From: Picochlorum sp. 'celeri'
Lineage: Eukaryota; Chlorophyta; Trebouxiophyceae
Assembly: GCA_010909725.1 (NCBI GenBank)
Contig: JAACMV010000024.1
Location: 992,001-1,056,000, forward strand
Length of the DNA stretch: 64,000 nt
Direction: 5' to 3'
Part shown: positions 27,613 to 37,800 of the stretch, in pieces
How the letters are laid out: the number at the start of each line of letters is the position of its first letter
How positions within the stretch are numbered: the stretch's first letter is position 1
Translations under genes and position numbers: made by a program
The notes under the pieces: model-generated
Databases searched by the model: none
Seen by the model: only the letters and a program-made list of their open reading frames with translations
Told to the model about the DNA's origin: nothing

Positions 27613-29077
27613 CTATACCAAACATTTTCTAAACGAATCGTTTAGGGCCTTACGGTTCAGATTTCTGCCAATGAACACCAATCTGTTGGTACGAGTTTCT
27701 CCTGGAGCCCATGGCCTGCCATGGCCATTTGCTGATGATCCCATTCCCAGCATCATGTGGACTCCCTGGAAAACGTGTCGATGAGGGCTTCCCTGAATTG
27801 CAAGAAGTCCTTTCGAGCGGAAAATATCATTTCCAAAATTCTGAAGAAGAGCTGAAAGCCATACTTCCAACTTGTCAATGTCGCATTCTCCTTCGCATTC
27901 AATCCCCACACTCTGGACAGATTCATCATGCTGATGGTCCTGGTCTGGATTCAAAAACTCAGGATCCATATCCATGATCCTGTCCAATTCGAAAGCTCGT
28001 ATATCCAAAATTTCTTTGAGAGGAACTTGAGAATGAGTTGTCTCATAAATTGATGCGGGGGCATTGATGGCCTTGATTCGCTTCTTCACACAAGCCAGTT
28101 CCTCTGGAGACACAAGATCTAACTTGTTGAGAATGATACGATCTGCGAAAGCAATTTGCTCGACAGACTCGTTTTCGACACCTTCATCTTTTTCCTCATC
28201 CAAATGTTGAATGACATGCTTGGCGTCAACAACTGTGATGATACCATCGAGTCTCGTGTTGGCCTACAATGCAAGAACAGAAGTGAAAGAAATGGGTTCT
28301 ATTTGGCTATTATTAGCAAGTCGGCGTGCATGTTCTCACGCATCTGTACATACCTGCAGGTATTCGTCGACAAAAAATGTCTGAGCAACCGGTGCGGGAT
28401 CCGCCAGGCCAGTAGTTTCAATGATGATAGCATCCAAAGGGTCACTGCGCTGCAGCAATTTGTGCAGTATCTTGATCAAATCCCCACGAACTGTGCAACA
28501 GATGCATCCATTGTTCATTTCGACAACTTCCTCCTGCACGCCATTAGAGTGTTGGGAAAGTCTATCATAGTTGCAAACATTTCTAGTGTTCAACTGGTAC
28601 TGTATTGTCCGATAGCATGGCGCAAGGCAGGATGCATTCAGCTGATATCGATAGCACACTTACCTGGCTCTGGAGCACAAGTCCATCGTCTACACCAACC
28701 TCGCCAAACTGCAAAGAATGGTCACGGGCACATGAGGACATTGGAAAATAACCTTGATCGTATTATGAGGAACCCTATCAGATCAAGAGAGTGACGCAAT
28801 CTTTTGTCAAGAGGCGCGTCGCCACTCGGAGCAAAGATACTATGTCGCCGACCCCCTCCTGTTACCCTGCTTCACGACCGCACCCAGTCAATGCATACCT
28901 CGTTTTCAATAATGGCAATCTTTTTTCCATGATTTCCACTCAATATTGAATTAATCAAAGTGGTTTTTCCACTACCCAAGAAACCTGTACAAAAAGCCAC
29001 AAGGTAGGCGCAAGGAGGCTCCGTGGACCTCGTTGAAAACACTACATACCTGTAATAACAGTCACTGCAAGCTTCAT
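27613..29077 (-). CDS. CobW/COG0523 family metal-chaperone GTPase
   Basis: Five exons on the minus strand: 29050-29077, 28899-28984, 28664-28708, 28354-28533 and 27613-28263; introns 65, 190, 130 and 90 nt, all GT-AG. 329 aa, the most intron-rich gene of the window. Residues 1-10 lead into the P-loop across intron 1 ('MKLAVTVITGFLGSGKTTL'). The family's CxCC metal motif is 'NNGCICCTVRGDL' (Cys63-Ile-Cys-Cys66), Walker B is 'IIIETTGLADPAPV', the G4 motif is 'ILNKLDLV' (about 159-163), and the CobW C-terminal domain ends the protein ('GLLAIQGSPHRHVFQGVHMM'). Members are zinc- or cobalt-handling GTPases; ZNG1 in animals activates methionine aminopeptidase. The ZNG1-specific CPELVPM tail is absent at the N-terminus, and no transit peptide is seen, so a cytosolic role is likely. 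Confidence 0.9.
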
Positions 29078-29419
29078 TTTGATATAATATTATAATTTTA
29101 TAATGTATATAGGCGCTTAAATCTGATCTATAATGCAGGACCAGAAAAAAAGATTTTCTGGGGATTTCATCCCAAACCTACTACGGCGTCTGAATCCTGA
29201 CGCTCTAGATAGCGAAGAATGCCCAAATGCCATCTCAAAAATTATTTTAAAATGTCAACTTCATTATATAGAGACATGAAAGGGTTTCAGATCCAATTCA
29301 GGTAATGCTATGAACTAGTTGCTTGCTGACCCACACTCTGTGTTGAAGTCTTTGCGTTTCAAACCAGAAGAAAAGGTCCCTGTTGAACATATTCACCACA
29401 TCAAAGCAATAAAAATACT
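29078..29419. promoter_or_regulatory. Divergent intergenic region, CobW GTPase / nitroreductase
   Basis: 342 bp, AT-rich near 29090-29120. Both promoters must lie here. No other feature seen. Confidence 0.35.
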
Positions 29420-30286
29420 ATGATATTTTTTCTCAAGTACTTGTCTCTGTACTCTCGCAGATCAAGAGCTCCAACATCAGGATGTACTTGGGGTCTCTGT
29501 GGCAGGTGTACCTTGCCGGCCATAGTGTCCTTATTGCTCATAGAAATAATTGGAAGATATCAAAACTTATTCTCAGAGATTCTTTTTATCATAAAAGTTT
29601 CAGTGTTCTTTGCATGGGCTGTGCATTGTTCAATCCATTCGACATCGACACCAGGGAAAGAGTGTATTCCTGACAGCAAGAGCCTCCCTTCTGCTGAAGA
29701 GACAATGGCACTCATAAAATCCCGACGGTCAGTATTTTGCAAAGACATGAATCCTGACATATCTCTTCCACGAGAATACATTGAAGGCATGCTTCAAGCA
29801 GCAAATTGGGCACCATCTCATGGAAGATCCAATCCATGGCACTTTGTTGTTTTCACAGATGCATCAAAAATACACGAGTTGAAGCAAATTTCCCTTTCCT
29901 GCATACGGTCTACCAAAGGGGATATATATGCATCCAAATATGAGAGTGATTTTGATGAAAACGTCAGATGGATGAGGGCAAAAGCCCTGATTGCTATTGT
30001 CATGAAGCGTTGCTCACCCCAACAAAGAAGAAATCCAGAGTGGGAGGAAATCGCGGCTTGTGGCTGCGCTGTCCAGAATATGCACCTATATGCTACAACG
30101 CTCCCTAATGTTTGCGGATATTGGAGCAGCTGGTACGAGTCTGCCAGGGAGGCTTTACTCATGAAGACATTTCTTGGCATCTCAGAAGACGACAGAATCC
30201 TGGGATTTTTCATCGTGGGGGCATCTACTAGTACGCGGATCAGATACGAAACTGTGCGACCTACAGTCTCATCTGAATGGAGATGA
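29420..30286 (+). CDS. Nitroreductase-family FMN protein with N-terminal membrane extension
   Basis: 288 aa as a single open frame from ATG 29420. Residues about 92-288 are a nitroreductase domain: 'ETMALIKSRRSVFCKDMNPD', 'MLQAANWAPSHGRSNPWHFV', 'VFTDASKIHELKQI', 'AALCCAVQNMHL'-like segment (actual 'AACGCAVQNMHLYATTL'), and 'GYWSSWYESAREALLMKTFL'. Arg of KSRRS and the Ser-Asn of HGRSNPW are the usual FMN contacts. The first 90 residues are unusual, with two hydrophobic stretches (LPAIVSLLLIEIIG and EILFIIKVSVFFAWAV) and several Cys; they may be a membrane anchor, a leader, or an unspliced intron misread as coding. Substrate unknown. Confidence 0.78.
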   Translation: MIFFLKYLSLYSRRSRAPTSGCTWGLCGRCTLPAIVSLLLIEIIGRYQNLFSEILFIIKVSVFFAWAVHCSIHSTSTPGKECIPDSKSLPSAEETMALIKSRRSVFCKDMNPDISLPREYIEGMLQAANWAPSHGRSNPWHFVVFTDASKIHELKQISLSCIRSTKGDIYASKYESDFDENVRWMRAKALIAIVMKRCSPQQRRNPEWEEIAACGCAVQNMHLYATTLPNVCGYWSSWYESAREALLMKTFLGISEDDRILGFFIVGASTSTRIRYETVRPTVSSEWR

Positions 30287-30742
30287 GCAGCCCTTATCCG
30301 ATATCGGAAGCAATATTATACGGTAACGCAGCCGCTAGCTTTCAATTAAAGCCCTCACCATATTCATGACTTTTTGTCCATACACGACTTGATCCTGGAA
30401 CAGGTACAGTTACTCCCCATCTCCGGTAGGGAAGAGCAGCAATGCTTCCAGCATATTTCCAATATACCCTCTTTTTTCATGCTTTTTATTTGAAAAGAGC
30501 CTGATTTGTTCTTCCCCGAGTGCCTGCATCACGCCCACGTGGTTAAACCTGCTCGAGCTCTCCAAAGAGACTCCTCTCCACGATGTGACATTCCATCCAT
30601 ATTTGAAGCCCTTTTGATTGAAATCCCGAGAATAATATTGTATACCTTTGAATATGCAAAAAAAGATCGACGAGTATGTTTCATGAATATCATTGATCAG
30701 CCTTTTAATGCCCATACAGTCGGATATGATTGGTCCTAGATC

Positions 30743-30943
30743 ATGCATGATGATGCCCATATATGGCCATATATATGGGCACGCCTACCAGTCTTCACCG
30801 AGACTCGTGCAATCGCGACGCGCACACGACATCTACGCTCGCAAGTATTGATACTCGCACTTGATGATCGACTCGAAGTACATGCCGGGTCATATATGTT
30901 TGATCCTGCAGAGACGATCGTATTCAACACTGTCATGCTGTGA
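30743..30943 (+). CDS. Short ORF with LEVHAG motif copy A (hypothetical)
   Basis: 66 codons from a true ATG. It contains LEVHAGSYMFD at 30872-30904, then 'PAETIVFNTVML', followed directly by a GTGAGT sequence that could be a splice donor instead of a stop. The first part runs through a palindrome and may be non-coding. Function unknown. Its support is the match to copy B with mostly silent differences. Confidence 0.3.
   Translation: MHDDAHIWPYIWARLPVFTETRAIATRTRHLRSQVLILALDDRLEVHAGSYMFDPAETIVFNTVML
30754..30781. repeat. Near-perfect AT-centred palindrome
   Basis: TGCCCATATATGG followed by CCATATATATGGGCA: 13-bp arms, one two-base length difference, almost no loop. Could form a cruciform or bind a dimeric regulator. 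Confidence 0.6.
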
Positions 30944-31274
30944 GTTTTGTATTGCCTCATGTGGTCTGTCGTCTCAGGACTCATCTGTTCTATCTCTATA
31001 GATAAACACGGCGTAGCCATTCCCAATACAGTCGTTTTCAAAGTCATCCTATGCTACGACATGAAGATCTCGACTGCCATACTCTTCATGATGAAGAACT
31101 CTTTGGCCTTGCAAGACTATTGTCTTCAGCCTGAGGAGTAGCCCATGATTGGCTGTGTGAGACGAGATTTCCCAAAATAAAAAGAAGGAATACCTTGACG
31201 TATTCATCACATGCACCTCCATAATTCATAAATTAAAATTTTTTTAGTGTATTCCATAGATAGATTGCCGCCAA

Positions 31275-31858
31275 TGGTTGTGCAAACTCGGCATCAGCGT
31301 TCGTTGGGAGAGAATCATGCAACGACGACAGAGGAGCATCGACCTAGCACTGGTGCTGTACGTCTATGAATTATGTTTAAAAATATTGTTTAGAACGTGG
31401 CGATGGGGTGTTATTTTTGCCATGGTTGAGGAAGTGGGCAGCAGAGGGAGTCTTGCTGAACTGAATACTGATATGGATGCAGGTGACGTTGGAAGAGGAT
31501 CTGAGTAAGATGAAAGAGTATAGGGATAGGTATTTGAACAGGGACAAGGGGGGTCAGACTGTATTTAGGAGGTTGTCAAGGTGTGTGATTTCTTTCGAGG
31601 TGCTGCCTGTTTTTGTGTCTAGCTTGTGTGATACTGCTGCAAGGGATATTACGACGGGTGTGTACCATGTGCAGTTGGATACGTAAGACAGTATTTCAGT
31701 TAGAGGTGCATGCGGGGCCGTATATGTTTGATGTGAGGGAGCATGTTGGGTTTTATCTTATTGGAGCAGTGTTGCTGTACTTGTTAGGGTCATCATTGTT
31801 GCATGTGTCCATGGCCCTGTGCGGGCGCATGTTTTCTACATTACAATATATGAGTTGA
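31275..31858 (+). CDS. Putative multi-exon small membrane protein with LEVHAG motif copy B (hypothetical)
   Basis: The last open segment (31613-31858) reads LEVHAGPYMFD at 31700-31732, then 'VREHVGFYLIGAVLLYLLGS' and 'SLLHVSMALCGRM', a convincing membrane helix. Upstream, a possible exon (about 31493-31580) reads 'VTLEEDLSKMKEYRDRYLNR' and 'DKGGQTVFRRLSR', and a possible first exon begins at ATG 31275 ('MVVQTRHQRSLGENHATTTE'). Exon joins are not certain; the phases only fit if the second donor is shifted by two bases. No family recognised. It ends a few bases from the APC5 stop on the other strand. Confidence 0.3.
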
Positions 31859-31860
31859 TA

Positions 31861-34495
31861 TTATATAGTAATTATTATTTCCCGGGTATATTCAGGTGGC
31901 GTGTTTCTGGCCTTTCTCATGGCAAGGCACGCTTTGGCGCATGCATCTCGTTGTACAGTGTTGTTCATCTTGTCATGGATGATGCTTGCTATGTGGACGA
32001 CGTGTGCTCGATTCTTCCAATCTCTGATTTTTTTGAATAGTATCTCGGCATCTCGGAGGAGAAGAAGGATGTCCGTTGCACTCTCTCCTGCCTGTATGTA
32101 CGTCTCTGCTAGTATGGTTCTGGCAATACCTCGTACCTCAAGGCTTCCGTGGGCGTCAAGTATGGGTACGGAGGCATGTAGTTCGCGTAATGCTTTTGTC
32201 ATGTACTCTCCAGAGCCCATACGCGTCCATATTTTCGCCATGTACATGGCTGCCTCTGCTCCAATGAGGTCGGCCTGTATCTCTCTGTACTGCTCCAAAA
32301 CGCTGCAGATGAGAGGAACAGCGGTCTGCCATGATCCCGATTCGATATGGATTCTTCCTCTCAAGAGTAAGAGTCGCAATGCATACTGTGACATGCATGC
32401 GTTTCGCGCAAGCGTGTATGCACGGATGGCATGATTGTCTGCATCATTATGGTATCCTCCTGCCAAGTATGCTAATGAGGTGAGCTCTTGTACTTCTACC
32501 TTGTTCTCAATATGTTCCACCATGGTCTCTTTTGGACATATACTTATACGAGATGCTACGTGCAGTGCTACTCGGCACTGGCGCGTATGGATGGCTCGTT
32601 TCAGTTGAATAATGTCCCAGACACGAGTCAACGTGTCATGCTGCTGTATCAATGCCATGAATTTCGCATTCGATCCAAGCCGATCGATGGCGTCGAATCC
32701 ATATTGTTCGTATATTGTATAGATAATAAGTCCCATGGATGATAGTTCCGCGTCGTTCGTTTTATCAGTGCTCTGCAAGATGCTCAGAGCGCCTGCCAAT
32801 GATAGTCTTGTGCCCCCCCAAACAAGCCATCCAGCATTGCGCACTTGCACAACAGTCTGGCATGATTGCCTTAGATATTTGCATTTGCTTTGGATCGATG
32901 GCTTTAATCTCTCAGTTCCAGCAACTTTTGGAATTGTGAACATGGATAAGGCTTGGTCTGTTTCACAGGATACAAGAGACACTTCACAGGCTACTTCCTT
33001 TGCATAGATGGATGCGTCCAACGAGCACGTCGCTGCTTGACACGGGCTCTTGTATCTTCTAAAGTCTATACTAGACTTGCCGATGGATTCGATGCCCGAG
33101 CCTTTGTTCGTGACGTCAATGTCAACAGAATCTCTTGTGCGTTTTGGATGGACCAAAGCACCTTCAGCAAGCATCAACCTCGAGAAGATACAGAGTTCCG
33201 GTGCGTTTTCTTCCTGCCCTTGATCAAACAATCTATACATCAATGCTTCAAGTTCTAAATAGTGCCTCTGTGCCCTTGTTGTACCAGGAATCACGGGACC
33301 GTGTAAATCTAACGAGCCTGGTATTGCCATGGCCATAATTTGACATAACGCAGACAATGAATACAGCAGCTGAAGACTATCGTGCGACTGCTGGGATACT
33401 CTCATGTGCTCATTCACAAATCGAATGGCATCATTCAGCTTTCCCAAGCGGGCATGCGCCATTGCCATGTTTAATGCTGCTGATGGAATTGTTTGAGCAG
33501 GCCCAACAAGGTCCTGTTCTTCATCCTCCCAGACCGATTCTCTTTTCGTCAGGAACGATTCTGGAACATCTGAAAATCCATACGTTGAATCTATAACTTT
33601 TGAATCCTCGTGGGTACATGCAGCAACAACAGATTCAGCCTGCAGGAGCGACTTGCTGTTTGCTGTCATTGAGCTCTTGCGGAGATCCTCGCAGTGTTGA
33701 GCAAGTCTAGCCGTCACTACTGGTTTCTCTCTGATCCCTGAATGCATTCGAGACATTTCATATTCTAAGGTTTGGTCAATATGCAGTGCATTCTTGTATA
33801 TAGAAGTGTTCCCATTGCGCTGGGTTCCTTCCTCTGACACATAGATGAGGAACTCTGTTGCAAGATCATTCATCTGCTCAAACGACATTCCTCGAAACGC
33901 CACATCCAGATGCCTCACGTATGAAAATATGAGAGATTGGGCTTCCGTGTTGAAATGCCTACCAAGCGAGTGTATTGTATCTGACTGGCGAACGAGGTCT
34001 CCCATCTCATCAAACTCATTGACAATCAGATCCAACACATGACCCGTTCCTCCGCTCAGCCAATCCTTGAAGTCATCCCAAAGGCAATTTTCGTGATCAA
34101 TCTCCCTGAAATAGTCGTCCAGACGCCCCTACAGTGCACATAGATGAACAATCTTAGTCTTGGCACACATGAGCAGCAGTACCTTGTTGTGAGAAAAACA
34201 TCAGCCAGCAGCTTGGGTGAAATGCAGGCATAGACCGTCAAAGAGTTCATCAACCAACCTGAAAAAGACTACTGAACTCTTGGAAACTAAGGCAATATAT
34301 AGACTGATAATCATTCAACAGAGCTGTTAAAGCAAAACTTGTTGCCTCAACTTCCTCTAGCTCGTCTTCTACATCTTCAATCTCTCCCAAGCAGAATTTG
34401 GCCCAATAACCCAGACATATATCCAAAGGAGATACTGAAAGCGTGAATTTATCCTCGATTCGAGGGTTAAGGCGCAAAGGAATCTTTCCATCCAT
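31861..34495 (-). CDS. APC5: Anaphase-promoting complex subunit 5
   Basis: The last exon (31861-34105) is secure: 748 codons with APC5/TPR features, e.g. 'VRHLDVAFRGMSFEQMNDLA', 'ALNMAMAHARLGKLNDAIRF', 'RLSLAGALSILQSTD', 'TSLAYLAGGYHNDADNHAIR' and 'LLLLRGRIHIESGSWQTAVP'. It begins after a TTTCAG acceptor, with a 77-nt intron (34106-34182) in phase 2. The N-terminal exon starts at ATG 34495 ('MDGKIPLRLNPRIEDKFTLS', 'LDICLGYWAKFCLG'). The small middle exon is uncertain: either CTG CTG GCT GAT from 34211 (48-nt intron) or a longer one beginning 'WLMNSLTVYACISPKLLADV' after a CTTTTTCAG acceptor. APC5 is a scaffold subunit of the ubiquitin ligase that triggers anaphase. TTACA (reverse TGTAA) lies 16 nt past the stop. 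Confidence 0.82.
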
Positions 34496-34840
34496 GGTTG
34501 TTGCGAAGAAAAAATAGCAAATTTGCAGTATCTATGCCAAAATTACCCTGCCCTATAGCATCATATTTATGTATTTTATTTTTTGAATGAATAAATCAAT
34601 GCGTCGGAGACTCGGGTTGAGAGGATTCCGGATTTGCATTCTTCATGGCAACTTGCTCCTAAAAAGCAAAAGAGGTGATGAAAACAGTGTTGATTTCAAA
34701 TTCCTCATGTTACAGAAGATATGCATCATGCGCATCTCTATGTGCACCATATGTCATGTATGGGTTGATATGGGTTCTAGTTACAGTCAAATAAAGATAA
34801 GATAATTCTTCGAGTACAGACATTTGATAGTAGGTATGTG
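34496..34840. other. Intergenic region between APC5 and CNOT1 (both minus strand)
   Basis: 345 bp holding the APC5 promoter and the CNOT1 3' UTR. A reverse TGTAA (34781-34785) lies 56 nt past the CNOT1 stop. A 72-codon plus-strand frame here looks random. Confidence 0.35.
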
Positions 34841-37800
34841 TCAGGTTTGTCCTGAGAAGTCACTTTTGCTACCACTGCTCGTGCATGATCGTGCCACGCT
34901 CTCAAACAGCCTTTCAATCTCTGGCGCCACCTTTGTGAACGAATGATTCAACAGATCATACTCTGGATTCTTGATCAGCTCGATGAATGTGATGAGGAGT
35001 CCCCATGGATGAGGACGATTTGCAATCAATCGCTCAAGCAGCACCCTAGTGATGTGCTCTTGAATCTTCTCATCATTTGCAGATTCAAAGAGATGAAGCA
35101 CGGCAAAGTAAAAGTACTGAGTATGTGCATTTGGGTATCGGAGCTGATTTGCCATCGCATTGACAAGCAGACAACGACCTTCAGGATCCAAGTCTTTGAG
35201 AAGGGCTGCATACAGTTGAATTGCTGGTGTGTTGAACCCTGCAACATGGGCTGGCTTTTGTGGTCCATCTCGCTGGCTTTGAAGCCCTTTCAATCCGATA
35301 TATAGCACAATCGCATTTACTGAAGGGATGTGATACGCTCCAGGGGAGTCTCCCTTCCCCGCCATCCTCTGCTTGAGCAATTCTTTGACAGTCACAATGG
35401 GCTTTGTTCCAGCAATGAACATGTCAATCTCGTTTGCAACATCCTCAGGCAGTAACTTTTCCATTGGAGGAGATGTCCTTGGATGATACTGCACTTCTGG
35501 CAGGGTATTTAGCTTCAAATCTGTTGTGAATGGGTCTGGGAGCCTCATTTTCCTTGGGAATGCTGACAAGATGAGATTTCTCATCTGCACGCAAGAGACT
35601 GGTATGGCATCACAGAGGCGGAAGTGATACTGACCCAAGAACTCTGGAAAGTCGTGCAAAAGGACCAAGAGCAGACGGAGGGTTCCTTTGTACAGAAGCC
35701 TGATGACGTCAGTAAGCTCTGCATGCTTCAAAAATGGCTCCAAAAACTGCATCTGCGACAACAGCAGCTGGATGTAGGTGGGCCAGCCACTCTGATCTGG
35801 TATCATGAGCAATGGAGGCATAAACCTCCTGTCTGACATGAGCTGCAGCCATGGGAAGGCAAAAGAAGGAACTCGCTGAGGCCTCGTAGCATAGAGGAAA
35901 CCAGCGATAACTTGAAGGTATTCACAGCCAGTCTCGTCGACTGATTCCAATGGACTCAACTCTGCGAGAAGGCCGACGATAATCCTGAAAAATGGCCTTC
36001 CAGACAATCCAGACGATCGATCTTCTGCCATCTGGAACAAACACGTTGCTACTGCTCCAAGGATTTTGGAGAGCATATCCTTCCCTCCTCCATGATGAAC
36101 AACCAAAGTTACCATGAGCCTCACGTGGGCATCAATAGCAACAAAATTGAAGTTTCCTGGCCTTCCCTGAGCAATTTGGGTTTCTGAGCGTAAGCAGTGA
36201 GTAACAGCAAGTTGCGTCATTATTCTGAAGAATTTGTCATTTGTGTCATCATCTCCTAAAAGACCAGAATCTCTCAAACTCTTAACGAAAGCATTTTGCT
36301 TCTTATCTGCCGGATTTTCCTCAAGCAACCTTGCCCACTGGTCAAATGCTTTCATCACAGATGGAACAAGGTGTGGCGCATCCTGAGGTCTGGCGATTGC
36401 TGGAATTTGTGCTGACGGTGGCTGTGCTGCTCCACGGGCAGATGATACCTGTCTGGCCTGGTTGATTAGTGCAAGAACTCCCTGACCTCCATTCACTCGA
36501 GCAGCCAACTTTGCTAGGATGTCCAAGGATGCAGGAATATCTGCTGTGGAAAAGCATGGATCAGATCCAAGTACACATGTTTGCAGCAGCCCCAAAAGCA
36601 ATTCTGCTGCTGGCTGATACCTTGGGGCATTCAGTGACTTGGCGATGACTGTATCGATATCGCGCATCGGGATTAATCCCGTACGAATCAATGCCTCACC
36701 TGAGTCTTTGAGACCTCTTACATCATCTGGCAACTGAGCAAACCACAGAGCTGCCTCGGATGGAAGAGTTCGGGCAACCTTATCTCTCAGTGCAACCAAA
36801 GAACCAGCATACGCACAGCAAGACAGTTTTCCTCCTGATGGCGACTGATAAAGCTTCGAGAAGAATATATTCTTGGCAACTTCTATTGCTTGGATTTCAC
36901 TCGCAGGCACAGAAGCAACATCTGATACAACAAGTTTCAGGTCCGCAGCTGATGGGTCATTCAGTGTTTTAGCACCGAGGCTATTAGCCCTAGCAAGGGT
37001 ACCTTCCATCCTTTGAATCCATGCTATGAATCTAGAGCGGACCTGTGCTTGTTGTGCATCATCCATACCGCCTGTCTCGGAAGTGATTGGGCGTCCAGAA
37101 GCAGCCTGCTGCTGGGCAGATGCTGCAGTTCTTGGTATCGCAGCAAAATCTTGGTACACCTTTTGTTGCTGTGGTGTCAAAGCCCCTGGCTTGGCTTTCA
37201 GGGCTTCTGGGAGGGCATCAATAAATCTGTTATCAGCAAATGCCTTGTCTCTGAACATCTGGCCTGTGGCTCTTGCTTTTGTTCGAGCAGCATAACTCTG
37301 TGCCATGCGTTCATCCAGCTCTTGTTGTGACCTTTTGCCAGCAGCTTTCTCGATAATTTGGCAGCAAATATCCAGGTTGTCAGATACAAGAAGGGTAACC
37401 ACTTGCTCGAGAGCAGATGGCTCAAGCCTTTGTGCCAATAAGGAGCGCAAATTATTAGTGACTGCAATCCTCAGGGGTTCTCTTGCTGTCACCAAAGCCA
37501 ATGACTGCGCAAGACCAGTCACAGACGTGTTGGCAGCTTTTCTGACAATGTCTGCATCATTTTCGAATGCAAAGTCCTTTGATACCAGCTGTTGGCAGGT
37601 CATGCAAGCAATCGTCACACTCCTCTCAACAACTGGGGCAATGATCTCTACCAGAGCCCTCTCAAGGGACATCACGAGCAAACTCTTGAGTTCCAATCTC
37701 TCACCAACCATGCTTAGTTGAGGATTAATGACTGCCATATTTGGCAATGACGCGATGACACTTGGATCCAAAGCTGGGGCAGGTTGCGTCTGCTCTGAAC

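Larger units (their letters stand above)
30287..31860. other. 1.6 kb unexplained region with a repeated coding-like motif
   Basis: No confident gene. It holds two copies of an 11-codon segment (see the two entries below), a long AT-centred palindrome (30754-30781), and a 116-codon minus-strand frame (30410-30760, ATG start, ending LLLFPTGDGE) without recognised similarity. Plausible splice sites are present, e.g. ATGGTTGTG at 31275 with a GTACGT donor near 31359, and a TGCAG acceptor at 31488-31492 opening 'VTLEEDLSKMKEYRDRYLNR'. I could not join these into one unambiguous reading frame. Confidence 0.4.

Noticed and set aside
31861..34105. APC5 last exon as a complete gene starting at 34038
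   Set aside because: That first codon is not ATG, and the frame continues upstream to a good splice acceptor with conserved sequence and a true ATG at 34495.
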